Assembly: GCF_003725335.1 (NCBI RefSeq)
Contig: NZ_QIBY01000006.1
Span: forward strand, 50,980 to 114,979
Origin: Parvibacter caecicola
Lineage (GTDB): Bacteria > Actinomycetota > Coriobacteriia > Coriobacteriales > Eggerthellaceae
DNA: 64,000 bases
Reading direction: 5' to 3'
Positions 36,225 to 46,583 of this stretch are shown in pieces; within the stretch, counting starts at the first letter, position 1, and each line of letters begins with the position of its first letter. The position numbers were made by a program, and so were the translations under genes. The notes beneath the pieces are model-generated. The model ran no database searches. It saw only the letters and a program-made list of their open reading frames with translations, and was not told the origin of the DNA.

Positions 36225-36300
36225 GGGGCATTAGCTCAGCTGGGAGAGCGCGGGCTTTGCAAGCCTGAGGTCAGGGGTTCGATTCCCCTATGCTCCACCA
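36225..36300 (+). tRNA. tRNA-Ala (TGC)
   Basis: A 76-nt cloverleaf. Acceptor GGGGCAT/ATGCTCC, anticodon loop TTTGCAA gives TGC, T-arm GGGGTTCGATTCCCC, encoded CCA. Confidence 0.96.
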
Positions 36301-36309
36301 TCCATCCTA

Positions 36310-36334
36310 CGGTCGCTCACGCGACCGTTTTTTT
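36310..36334 (+). terminator. Terminator after tRNA-Ala
   Basis: CGGTCGC/GCGACCG with a 4-nt loop, then TTTTTTT. Confidence 0.85.
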
Positions 36335-36338
36335 ATTG

Positions 36339-36367
36339 TGAGACGAAGGGACAACCCTAATGTCTCA
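36339..36367 (+). repeat. Palindromic repeat family D, copy 3
   Basis: A 29-bp copy with intact TGAGAC/GTCTCA arms directly after the tRNA-Ala terminator; first unit of a repeat array up to 36670. Confidence 0.85.
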
Positions 36368-36369
36368 TT

Positions 36370-36630
36370 GTGACAAGGGGGCGTTCACTTTTGTCACGGC
36401 ACCCGCAGCGCAACTGGGGCTGGGCCGACCCGGCGGGTCGGAGCGAGGTCCGGCCAAGCGGAGCAGAGGGGAAATCCACTCGCCCCCCGCCAGGGCGAGT
36501 TAGTTCCCCTCGTGCGGAGCGTCGAGCGCAGGCCCGGCGGGTCGACCCACCCTCCAGAAACGCAAAAGGCAGAGATAGCGGCACGGCCCTGCGATGGCCA
36601 ACGTGACAAAAGTGAACGTCCCCCTGTCAC
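36370..36630. mobile_element. MITE-like composite: element B bracketed by inverted E repeats
   Basis: The ends are two inverted 28-bp E repeats (36370-36397 and 36603-36630), identical at about 25 of 28 positions. Between them, at 36418-36555, lies an inverted copy of element B, a folded sequence also found at 51685-51815. No transposase reading frame is present, so if mobile it is non-autonomous. A nearby hairpin AACCTGACA/TGTCAGGTT (36639-36670) extends the array. Confidence 0.6.
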
Positions 36631-36638
36631 GATACGAA

Positions 36639-36670
36639 AACCTGACATTAACCCCGTCCCCTGTCAGGTT
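36639..36670. repeat. Palindromic repeat related to families D/E
   Basis: Perfect 9-bp arms AACCTGACA/TGTCAGGTT around a loop containing CCCCGTCCCC. Shares the GTCCC...TGTC core of families D and E with different stem bases. It lies about 40 bp before the DUF151 start. Confidence 0.75.
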
Positions 36671-36710
36671 ATGGGACAATGGGAAGGTATTTTGGCTGAT
36701 TGGAGTTGAG

Positions 36711-37208
36711 ATGATTCCTTTGCGCGTACTTACCTTGGTGGTGCCGGGGCAGGGCCAACCGGCGGTGCTGGTGCTTGAACCCTCCGACGACAAAGGGCTT
36801 ACCGAGGCGCGCATCATCCCCATATGGATTGGCACCCACGAGGCGGCGGCGCTGGGCATTGCCCTTGAGCAGGTGAAGTTGCCGCGCCCCGCCACCCATG
36901 ATTTGCTGCTGGACGCCATCACAAACCTGGATGCCACCATCGATCACGCCGTAATCACCGACATGCGCGGCCAAACCTTCCACGCAAATCTGGTGCTGAA
37001 GCAAGGGGACCGCACCATCACGCTGGACGCGCGCCCCACCGACGCCATCTCCCTAGCCATCCGCCAAGGTGCCCCTTTCTACATGGAGGACAGCCTGATG
37101 GAGAAAGCCTCCTACCCCTACGTGTTCAAAGAGGCACGGGACGAGGAAACCGAGTTCGAGGAATTCCGCCAATTCTTGGACGGCATCGCTCCGGAAGACT
37201 TCAAGTAA
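36711..37208 (+). CDS. Bifunctional nuclease family protein (DUF151)
   Basis: A 165-residue DUF151/BFN-family protein; plant and mycobacterial relatives include a bifunctional DNase/RNase. The family signature DARPTDAISLAIRQGAPFY lies near residues 105-125, after PIWIGTHEAAALGIALE. A short acidic tail ends the protein. ATG 36711 follows GGAG by 6 bp; longer in-frame starts upstream run through repeat sequence and are rejected. Confidence 0.88.
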   Translation: MIPLRVLTLVVPGQGQPAVLVLEPSDDKGLTEARIIPIWIGTHEAAALGIALEQVKLPRPATHDLLLDAITNLDATIDHAVITDMRGQTFHANLVLKQGDRTITLDARPTDAISLAIRQGAPFYMEDSLMEKASYPYVFKEARDEETEFEEFRQFLDGIAPEDFK

Positions 37209-37238
37209 AGGGAAAGGGCCCGCGGGCCCTTTCCCTTT
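37207..37238. terminator. Bidirectional terminator between DUF151 and gyrA
   Basis: A perfect 32-bp palindrome centred on GGGCCCGCGGGCCC with AAAGGG/CCCTTT ends, just after the DUF151 stop and between convergent genes. Confidence 0.7.
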
Positions 37239-37294
37239 GGTTCAAAAGAAGAGCATTTGCGCTCCCCTACCGACTGTTGGCAATTTCCGAGACT

Positions 37295-40066
37295 CTAGTC
37301 CAGGTCGTCTTCGCCCAAGGCGCCGGCTTCGCTTTCGGCCTCAAGCTCTTCCATCTCTTCCTTGTCGATGTCGGCGCCTTCCTCGGCAGTCTTCGCCTTG
37401 CGCTTCTTGCCAGTAGAGGAAATGGCCACCGCCACTACGCGGTCTTTGTCGGCCACCTTCATCACACACACGCCTTGAGTGGAACGGCCCAGTTCGGAAA
37501 TGCCGCTGACAGGAGTGCGCACCACAACGCCTTCCTCGGAGATAATCATGATTTCATCTTCGGGGCCCACGATCTTCATCACCGATAGCAAGCCCTTCTT
37601 CTGGGTCATGGTGATGGTGTACACGCCCTGGCCGCCGCGATGGTGGCAGGGATATTCGCTCACCGGAGTGCGCTTGCCGAAGCCCTTCTCGGTAATCACG
37701 AACAGGTCGGTGTCGGGGCGGGCAATCTCCATGCCCAGCACGTGAGCGTCGGCCGGCACCGTCATGCCGCGCACGCCCATGGTGTCGCGACCCATGGCGC
37801 GGGCTTCTTCCTCGTCCCACATGATGGCCTTGCCAGCACTGGACACCATAATCACCTTCTGACCCTGGGCCACACGGCGCACCGCAATCAGGTGGTCGTC
37901 GTCGCGCAGGTTGATGGCAATCAGGCCGTCTTTGCGAATGTTCGCAAATTGCTTCATGGCCGTCTTCTTCACCATGCCCTGTTCGGTGGCAAACATGAGG
38001 AATTCGTTTTCAGGGAATTCCTTGGTAGCGATAACGGCGGAAATGGTTTCGCCCTTCATCAGCGGTAGTAAGTTCACGATGGCGGTGCCGCGGGCATGAC
38101 GGCTGGCCTCGGGAATCTCGTAGGCCTTCAGGCGATACACCTTGCCGGCGGTGGAGAAGAACAGCATGTAGGAATGGTTGGAGGCCACAAACAGGTGCTC
38201 CACGAAGTCGCTTTCTTTGAGGTTGACCCCCTGCATGCCCTTGCCGCCGCGCTTCTGCTGACGATAGGTGGTAACGGGGAGGCGCTTGATGTAGCCGGCC
38301 TTGGTCATGGTGATCACCATGTTCTCGTCGGCGATGAGGTCCTCCACGTCGATTTCCTTGGCCTCGGCGGTGATGCGGGTGCGGCGCGGGGTGCCGTAGC
38401 GCTTCTTCACATCCTGCAGCTCTTCTTTGATGATCAGGCGCACTTCGCGCTCGTCGGCCAGCACGCGCTTGTAGTAGGCAATCTTCTCGCGCAGCTCGGC
38501 CAACTCTTCTTCGATCTTCTCCCGTTCCAAACCGGTCAGGCGGCGCAGGCGCATCTCCAAGATGGCGTCCGTCTGCTTCTTGGAAAGGCCGAAGCGCGAA
38601 GTGAGGCGCTTGGCGGCTTCTTTGTCGGTTTGTGACGAGCGAATGATGGAGATGACTTCATCGATGTTGTCCAGCGCCACAATGTAGCCGTCCAGAATGT
38701 GGGCGCGTTCCTCAGCCCGGGCCAGCTCGTAGCGGGTGCGGCGGGTAACCACGTCTTTCTGGTGCTCGATGTAGTAGTACAGGATTTCCTTCAGCGTCAG
38801 CAGGCGCGGGGTGTTTTCCACCAGCGCCAGCATGTTCATGCCGAAGCCGGTTTGCAACTGAGTGTGCTTGTACAGCTTGTTTAGCACCACTTGCGGCACT
38901 GCGTTCGACTTCAGGTCGATAATGATGTCGATGCCGTGGCGGTCGGCCGCGTCGTGGATGTTGGAAATTTCCGGCAGCTTCTTGTCGCGCACCAGCTCGC
39001 CCAGCTTCTCCAGCAGGCGCTTGCGGTTCACCATGTAGGGAATTTCCTTCACCACAATGGAGTAGCGGCCGTTTTTGCGCTCTTCTATGGAGCACTTGGC
39101 GCGCACGGTGAGGTTGCCATGGCCGGTTTCATAGGCGTCCAAAATGCCCTGACGGCCGGTGATGATGCCGCCGGTAGGGAAGTCGGGGCCGGGCATAACC
39201 TGCAACAGTTCCTCGGTGGTCACATCGGGGTTGTCGAGCATGAGGCAAGTGGCGTCGATGGATTCCCCCAGGTTGTGCGGGGGAATGTTGGTGGCCATAC
39301 CCACGGCGATGCCGTTGGAGCCGTTCACCAGCAGGTTGGGGAAACGGGCCGGCAGCACCTTAGGCTCTTGCAGGCTTTCGTCGTAGTTGGGTTGGAAGTC
39401 TACGGTTTCCTTCTCCAGGTCGCGCAGCAGTTCCATGGCGGCCTTGTCCAGGCGCGCCTCGGTGTAACGCATGGCGGCGGCGGAGTCACCGTCGATGGAG
39501 CCGAAGTTGCCGTGGCCGTCAATCAGCGGCAAACGCATGCTGAAGGGCTGGGCCAGGCGCACCATGGTGTCGTACACGGCCGAGTCGCCATGGGGGTGGT
39601 ACTTGCCAATCACGTCGCCCACGGTACGGGCCGACTTCATGTGCGGCTTATTGGGGGTGTAGCCGCTTTCATTCATAGCGTACAAAATGCGGCGATGTAC
39701 CGGCTTCAGGCCGTCACGCACATCCGGCAGGGCGCGGGACACAATAACTGACATGGAATATTCCAGGAAGGAAGACTGCATCTCCTTGCCCAGAAATGCC
39801 GCGCGCACCGTGGTGCCTTCGCCGCCGTTGGCGCCTTCGATGATGGATCCGTGGGGGTTGGGCATGTCCACAATCAGGGAGCGGGCGCGCTCTTCTTCGG
39901 AAATAACGTGGTCCACGTCCGTTTCCTCTTCGATGGTGGAAGAGGCGGATGTCACCTCGGCTTCCTCATCGCCCTCACTGTCATCTTCCTCGGCGCGTGC
40001 CAGCAGGCGCTCCAAGTTGTCTACGTTCTCGCGATCCTCGTCGAAGCGATCGTCATTTTCAGCCAT
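37295..40066 (-). CDS. gyrA: DNA gyrase subunit A
   Basis: A 923-residue GyrA, the breakage-reunion subunit. The active-site Tyr is in [11 protein letters not shown], the quinolone region [14 protein letters not shown] keeps the wild-type Ser and Asp, and the GyrA box is QKRGGKG. Before the normal start of the family ([19 protein letters not shown] begins near residue 98) there is an acidic extension of about 80 residues, and the C-terminus also ends in an acidic tail. GGGA precedes the ATG. It follows gyrB by 163 bp that contains a family C palindrome. Confidence 0.97.
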   Translation of the reverse strand: MAENDDRFDEDRENVDNLERLLARAEEDDSEGDEEAEVTSASSTIEEETDVDHVISEEERARSLIVDMPNPHGSIIEGANGGEGTTVRAAFLGKEMQSSFLEYSMSVIVSRALPDVRDGLKPVHRRILYAMNESGYTPNKPHMKSARTVGDVIGKYHPHGDSAVYDTMVRLAQPFSMRLPLIDGHGNFGSIDGDSAAAMRYTEARLDKAAMELLRDLEKETVDFQPNYDESLQEPKVLPARFPNLLVNGSNGIAVGMATNIPPHNLGESIDATCLMLDNPDVTTEELLQVMPGPDFPTGGIITGRQGILDAYETGHGNLTVRAKCSIEERKNGRYSIVVKEIPYMVNRKRLLEKLGELVRDKKLPEISNIHDAADRHGIDIIIDLKSNAVPQVVLNKLYKHTQLQTGFGMNMLALVENTPRLLTLKEILYYYIEHQKDVVTRRTRYELARAEERAHILDGYIVALDNIDEVISIIRSSQTDKEAAKRLTSRFGLSKKQTDAILEMRLRRLTGLEREKIEEELAELREKIAYYKRVLADEREVRLIIKEELQDVKKRYGTPRRTRITAEAKEIDVEDLIADENMVITMTKAGYIKRLPVTTYRQQKRGGKGMQGVNLKESDFVEHLFVASNHSYMLFFSTAGKVYRLKAYEIPEASRHARGTAIVNLLPLMKGETISAVIATKEFPENEFLMFATEQGMVKKTAMKQFANIRKDGLIAINLRDDDHLIAVRRVAQGQKVIMVSSAGKAIMWDEEEARAMGRDTMGVRGMTVPADAHVLGMEIARPDTDLFVITEKGFGKRTPVSEYPCHHRGGQGVYTITMTQKKGLLSVMKIVGPEDEIMIISEEGVVVRTPVSGISELGRSTQGVCVMKVADKDRVVAVAISSTGKKRKAKTAEEGADIDKEEMEELEAESEAGALGEDDLD

Positions 40067-40128
40067 AAGTTCCCTTTCTTTCCTGGGAATTTTCTTGCCC
40101 TTTTTAATACCTCGTTGGGTGGAGAAGA

Positions 40129-40152
40129 GGCCGAAGGATTACCTTCGGCTTT
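40129..40152. repeat. Hairpin in the gyrB-gyrA gap
   Basis: GCCGAAGG/CCTTCGGC stem with a 4-nt loop. There is no T-tract in the gyr direction, so it is not an obvious terminator for gyrB. Confidence 0.45.
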
Positions 40153-40168
40153 CTCCCCGCTTTTTTTT

Positions 40169-40201
40169 TCGTAGGGCAGAGATTCTATCTCTGCCCTACG
40201 A
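40169..40201. repeat. Palindromic repeat family C, copy 7 (fully symmetric)
   Basis: The most symmetric copy: 15-bp perfect arms TCGTAGGGCAGAGAT/ATCTCTGCCCTACGA with a 3-nt loop, inside the gyrB-gyrA gap. Confidence 0.92.
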
Positions 40202-40229
40202 ATCTCGGCTGTTCCTTTCGGCGCTCTTC

Positions 40230-42254
<2,025 letters not shown>

Positions 42255-42265
42255 TTAGTGCTGGT

Positions 42266-42294
42266 ATTCTAACATATTATTCACACCGTTTTCA
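42266..42294 (-). promoter_or_regulatory. Possible gyrB promoter
   Basis: On the minus strand TGAAAA (42289-42294), 17-bp spacer, TAGAAT (42266-42271), about 90 bp before the gyrB start. Confidence 0.4.
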
Positions 42295-42432
42295 TTAAGC
42301 GGCTCTTGCGGCGCCATTTAAGCCCCGTGAAGGCACTTTTGCAGTGCTATTTGAGTTATTTCCCGTTTTTTCTATCAAAAGCCAGTTTACGGGGTTCTGG
42401 TGCGCATTTTTTTTGATAGGCGGCTTCTAGTT

Positions 42433-43521
42433 CTACAAATGCACCAGTCGCGCGCTTTCCAGAAGGCTGCTCTCGAAGTATTCCAGATGGGTAGTTGTGA
42501 TGAATGTCTGCACGTCTTGGTTGATGTAATTCAGAATGGCCCTGCGGCGGTCTCCATCCAATTCGCTCATCACGTCGTCCAGAAGCAGCACAGGTTTCAC
42601 GTGCAACACTTCCTCCACCATGGCCACTTCCGCAAGTTTTTCCGCCAGCACCAACGACCTTTGCTGACCTTGGCTTGCAAAGTCGGCCGCGGGCATGCCT
42701 TTCACTTGGAAGTTGATTTTATCGCCATGGGGACCCACCAGGCTTTTCCCCCGCGCCATTTCTTGCGGCAAGGCAGCTACCAGTTTTTTCGCCAGCGCCT
42801 CTCTGAGCTCATCGCGACTTTTGGAAACCAATTCCTCCCCTTCGCCATAATCTCCCAGCGGCGCATAGATTACTGCCGCTTCTTCCCCATCGGCTATCTC
42901 GCGGTAGCGCTGCTCTATAACGGGGAAGAACCGGTGCGCCAAAGCGGCGCGGTAGGCAATCAGCTGGCTGCCGCATATGGTGAGCATTTCGTTCACGCTT
43001 TCCAGCAGCAGCGGATCGGCTCCTTCCTTCAGCAGTTTGTTCTTGTGCTGCACCACTTTCTCGTAGTCTTTACTTATAAGATAGTGGTTTCGGGAAAGCT
43101 GGCACCCCAACGCATCCAAACTGCGGCGCCGCAAGGACGACGGCCCCTTCACCAACTGCAAATCGTCGGGGGTGAACACCACCGACGGTAACGTGCCCAT
43201 GAAATCCACTGCCTTTTTACGGTTGCCGTTGAGGGAAAATTTTTTACTGTGGCCCGTCATCTGCAACTGCACATCCAGATGGCGGCCATCGCCGGTGATC
43301 AGCCCGTTCAACCGAGCTTCACTCTCGCCCCATTTCACCATCTGGGAAATGAGAGGGTGGCGAAACGAACTCGCCGCCGTCAGCAATTGGATGGCTTCGA
43401 TGAGATTGGTTTTCCCCACCGCGTTGTTCCCGATGAATATAGTAAGGGGCCCAATCTCCTCAAGAGAAAACTGGGAATAGCTGCGGAAATTGTGCAGCTC
43501 AAGTTGGGTGAGAGTTAACAT
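42433..43521 (-). CDS. recF: DNA replication and repair protein RecF
   Basis: A 362-residue RecF, an SMC-like ATPase that helps load RecA at gaps. Walker A FIGNNAVGKTNLIEAI is near residue 30, the signature region FASQGQQRSLVLAEKLAE and Walker B PVLLLDDVMSELD are near 290-330. It begins 20 bp after dnaN ends and is probably co-transcribed with it. Confidence 0.96.
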   Translation of the reverse strand: MLTLTQLELHNFRSYSQFSLEEIGPLTIFIGNNAVGKTNLIEAIQLLTAASSFRHPLISQMVKWGESEARLNGLITGDGRHLDVQLQMTGHSKKFSLNGNRKKAVDFMGTLPSVVFTPDDLQLVKGPSSLRRRSLDALGCQLSRNHYLISKDYEKVVQHKNKLLKEGADPLLLESVNEMLTICGSQLIAYRAALAHRFFPVIEQRYREIADGEEAAVIYAPLGDYGEGEELVSKSRDELREALAKKLVAALPQEMARGKSLVGPHGDKINFQVKGMPAADFASQGQQRSLVLAEKLAEVAMVEEVLHVKPVLLLDDVMSELDGDRRRAILNYINQDVQTFITTTHLEYFESSLLESARLVHL

Positions 43522-43541
43522 AGCCGCTCTCGGCCCCGGGC

Positions 43542-44642
43542 CTACGGAATGCGCACGGGCATGATGAGGAACAGGTAGTTCTCCGGTCCGATTGCCCGCA
43601 AGATGCCCGGTTTTGTGGAGGATTGCAGTTCCAAATACACCTCGTCCCCTCCAACGCCGGCCAAACCTTCCAAGGCGTAGGCGAAGTTGAAGGCAATTTC
43701 CATGTCATCGCCCTCGATGGAGGCCGACACAATTTCCTTCGCCGAACCCACGTCCTGGGTCATGGCGGAAACCTGCAGCGTTTGAGAGGCAGCATTCAAA
43801 TCAAAACGCACGGGCGAGGAGGAATTACCCATCAGCGATGCGCGCTTGATGCTGGCCGCTAAATCGCTCACCTGCAGCCGAGCGCGGGTGCTATACCCAT
43901 CGGGTAGCAACTTTTGGTACGGAGGATACTGTCCTTCGATGCGACGGTTCACAAATACTGTTTCGCCGCAGCGCACCAGTATTTGGTTCTCCGCCAAAGC
44001 CAGCGTGATAGGGTCTTCAGTTTTGGGCAACCCCGCCAAATCCAGCATGAAGCCACCGGCAATAACGCATTCAAAATCTTCCACCTCGCCCGCTTGCACC
44101 GCAACGTCGGTGATGGCAAGCCTGTAAGAGTCGGTGGCCACCATGCGCAGGCGTCCATTCTCATAATTCACCAGAACGCCGGTGAGAATGGGACGGCTTT
44201 CGTCCCGCGACACGTTGCGGGCCACTTTTTTCACCATCGAGGAAAACATGGGGAACTCCACAGAAATTTCCTGAGAGGTTTGCACGTGGGGGAACCCGGG
44301 GAAGTCGTCGGGGTTCAGCGCCTGGATGGCAAACGACGATTTGTCGCAGGTGATGTAGGCCTCTTCATGGGTGGCGCTCACGGTAACCGAGGCGTCCGGC
44401 AAGCTTTTTACAATGTCACCGAACAACTTGCCCGGCAAAAGGGCTGTTCCCTCCTCTTCCACCAGCGCCATCACCGTGTGGCGAATGGACAGATCCAAGT
44501 TGGTGGTTTCCAGTGTGAGCTGGTTGCCTTGGGCCTTCAGGTACACACCAGCCAGGGACGGAAGAGTGGAACGGGTAGAGATGCCCTTCGATACCACTGC
44601 CAGCGCATTTTGCAATTCGCCTTTATTGATGCTGAATTTCAC
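43542..44642 (-). CDS. dnaN: DNA polymerase III beta subunit (sliding clamp)
   Basis: A 366-residue beta clamp, the ring that tethers polymerase III. MKFSINKGELQNALAVVSK at the start, the three clamp domains and the C-terminal NYLFLIMPVRIP (the family's MPxR ending) are seen. The GTG start follows AAGGGG. It is the first minus-strand gene left of the candidate origin, whereas in most bacteria dnaN lies directly after dnaA on the same strand. Confidence 0.97.
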   Translation of the reverse strand: MKFSINKGELQNALAVVSKGISTRSTLPSLAGVYLKAQGNQLTLETTNLDLSIRHTVMALVEEEGTALLPGKLFGDIVKSLPDASVTVSATHEEAYITCDKSSFAIQALNPDDFPGFPHVQTSQEISVEFPMFSSMVKKVARNVSRDESRPILTGVLVNYENGRLRMVATDSYRLAITDVAVQAGEVEDFECVIAGGFMLDLAGLPKTEDPITLALAENQILVRCGETVFVNRRIEGQYPPYQKLLPDGYSTRARLQVSDLAASIKRASLMGNSSSPVRFDLNAASQTLQVSAMTQDVGSAKEIVSASIEGDDMEIAFNFAYALEGLAGVGGDEVYLELQSSTKPGILRAIGPENYLFLIMPVRIP

Positions 44643-45368
44643 AAGAGGCCCCTTTTTCGTCCTTATTCATCGATGGGGTTCATTATAAACGGCGCAGGCG
44701 GCCCCACACCATAGAGTTGTTCCGATGGCTCTCTATTTCCAATAATGACCTGTCCCATAATGTTTTTGCTCTTAGTTATTCACATTTTCAACCGCTATTT
44801 TGTGGAAAATGTTGAAATTAAAGGAAAAAGAAGGGCTTATACGGGCCTTCTGCCGTGAAAAACAAATTTTAAGGTTTTCCACATACCGTTCGGCGAAGGA
44901 ATTTCAAAAAACTTTTTTCTATTATTTTCCTTCAAACTTTAAACTTGACCTGCGGTTTTATCATTACTTTCACTAAAGAGAACAAAGATTCGTGTTGACA
45001 GATGAGTCAGTTGGTGAATGGGGAAAACCATCGTTTCGCTAGAGTTTACCCACCTGGTAAAACCTTTCCCGAGTCAAAAATCAAGAAGTTTTTTTAACCA
45101 TTTCCAATTTTCCTTCTCTTTTTTCTCTCTTTTCTGCGCAGTTTTTTCTAGGTTTTCCCCATTTAATGAACAAATTGTTGAAAACTATGAAATACGCCAG
45201 TTCAAGCCATATTTCTTTTTCCACATCCCGGAAAAAAGATTTTTCTTCCTAGGAATATTTCTTCCCTTATAATTTCTTTCTGGGAAAAATGCGTGAAAGC
45301 AGTTAACAAACCTTTCGTAACTCTCAAAACATACCAGGTAAACGCAGTATTTTGAAAGGAACCCAACC
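44643..45368. other. Candidate replication origin (oriC)
   Basis: A 726-bp AT-rich gap where transcription diverges, between dnaN (minus) and the ATPase gene and dnaA (plus). DnaA-box-like 9-mers of type TTWTYCACA: TTATTCACA at 44776-44784, TTTTCCACA on the minus strand at 44801-44809, and TTTTCCACA at 44875-44883 and 45217-45225. A near match TTTTCCCCA lies at 45153-45161. The stretch 44880-45300 is very AT-rich and could be the unwinding element. A second small group of boxes precedes dnaA. Confidence 0.7.
44682..44687 (-). promoter_or_regulatory. Possible -10 element of dnaN
   Basis: Perfect TATAAT on the minus strand, 40 bp before the dnaN GTG; no clear -35. Confidence 0.4.
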
Positions 45369-46445
45369 GTGAGCCCCTCCACCGCCCCCTCCCAACCCTT
45401 GAACGAGGAATCACTTGAAGCTCCCTTTGACTTCTCTTTCGTGAATACCACTGCCCGCATTGCTATTTATGACGACCTTCGCAGTGCCCCGCGCGTAGTG
45501 GAAATTCCTCCCGCTGAAACAGGATTGTTTATCGAAAATCTGGCTTCAACTATCTATAACCAAGCGCGCACCTCCGGCGGATCTATCCCTTACACTGTGA
45601 TAAGAGAGGTTTCGGAAAATTTTATCCATGCCCGCTTCCAGGAAATCATCGTCTCCATCATGGACAACGGCAACACCATCCGATTCGCCGACCAAGGTCC
45701 GGGAATTGCATCGAAGGACAAGGCACAACTACCGGGATTCTCTTCCGCGGTGGAACCCATGAAGCACTACATTCGCGGCGTTGGCAGCGGGCTGCCTATC
45801 GTTAAGGACTATCTGGATGTAAGCCACGGGTCCATCACCATTGAAGACAACCTCAATTGCGGATCGGTAATCACCATCAGCCTCGAGAAGGAACTTTCTC
45901 CTGTTGTGGCGGCGCCTGCGGGTGCCCCCAGTTCTTTGGCCGCCGCGCCGCAGCCTCCATCTCCGGCAATTCCGTCGGCAGGGGATGAAGCTGCCTACCA
46001 AATGCTCCCCACAGAACAACCGGCGGGGGCGATGCCAGTAAACCCGGCCGCTCCCTATCCGGCTGCCGCGGCGCCGGTGAACCAACCGATGCCCTATTAC
46101 GGCGCTGCCTACCCCCAACAAAATACCTATGGACAACCGGCCGCATACCCCGCGCCGGCAGCTTACCCTTACAGCACTGCGCCCACCCATCAGCGGGCAC
46201 TCGGTCACACCGTCATTCCCCATCTCAGCGAAAACGCCCGCACCGTGTTGCGCCTGCTCAACAACGAAAGCGGCCCTTTGCGCATCACCGACATAACCGA
46301 GTGGACGGGCATCGCCCCTTCCAGCACCTACAAGATACTCTCCCAATTGGAAGACCAGGGCCTCATAGCCCGCGATTTGGTGAACACGAAGCTACGCACC
46401 TTGACCGATATTGGTTACCAAGTAGCCCAGGCGTTGCACGACTAG
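45369..46445 (+). CDS. GHKL-type ATPase fused to a winged helix, next to dnaA
   Basis: A 358-residue protein. Residues about 40-180 look like a histidine-kinase/anti-sigma-type ATPase: N-box REVSENFIHARF, G1 MDNGNTIRFADQGPGI and G2 GVGSGLPIVKDYLD. There is no phospho-acceptor or sensor domain. A Pro/Ala/Tyr-rich linker (about 185-275) leads to a C-terminal winged helix (TVLRLLNNESGPLRITDI, APSSTYKILSQLEDQGLI) of MarR/IclR type. It may be an ATP-responsive DNA-binding regulator; its target is unknown. The GTG start follows GAAAGGA. It is the first plus-strand gene right of the candidate origin. Confidence 0.8.
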   Translation: MSPSTAPSQPLNEESLEAPFDFSFVNTTARIAIYDDLRSAPRVVEIPPAETGLFIENLASTIYNQARTSGGSIPYTVIREVSENFIHARFQEIIVSIMDNGNTIRFADQGPGIASKDKAQLPGFSSAVEPMKHYIRGVGSGLPIVKDYLDVSHGSITIEDNLNCGSVITISLEKELSPVVAAPAGAPSSLAAAPQPPSPAIPSAGDEAAYQMLPTEQPAGAMPVNPAAPYPAAAAPVNQPMPYYGAAYPQQNTYGQPAAYPAPAAYPYSTAPTHQRALGHTVIPHLSENARTVLRLLNNESGPLRITDITEWTGIAPSSTYKILSQLEDQGLIARDLVNTKLRTLTDIGYQVAQALHD

Positions 46446-46447
46446 TA

Positions 46448-46468
46448 TTTTCCACTGATTTTTCCACC
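46448..46468 (+). promoter_or_regulatory. DnaA-box-like pair upstream of dnaA
   Basis: TTTTCCACT (46448-46456) and TTTTCCACC (46460-46468), two near-matches to the boxes in the candidate origin, 115-135 bp before dnaA. They could serve autoregulation. Confidence 0.5.
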
Positions 46469-46525
46469 AAATTTTTGCAACAATTAACAGCTTGTCTCAC
46501 CTAGACACAATGGGAATATGTTATC

Positions 46526-46554
46526 TTGACTCACTGAGTTTTCAACAATGTACT
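46526..46554 (+). promoter_or_regulatory. Possible dnaA promoter
   Basis: TTGACT (46526-46531), 17-bp spacer, TGTACT (46549-46554), about 30 bp before the dnaA ATG. Confidence 0.45.
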
Positions 46555-46583
46555 AAAAACACAGCATCTCAAGGAGTAAAACT

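Noticed and set aside
40129..40201. Terminator separating gyrB from gyrA
   Set aside because: Two hairpins are present, but in the gyr direction they are followed by A-rich, not T-rich, sequence, so an intrinsic terminator is not supported.
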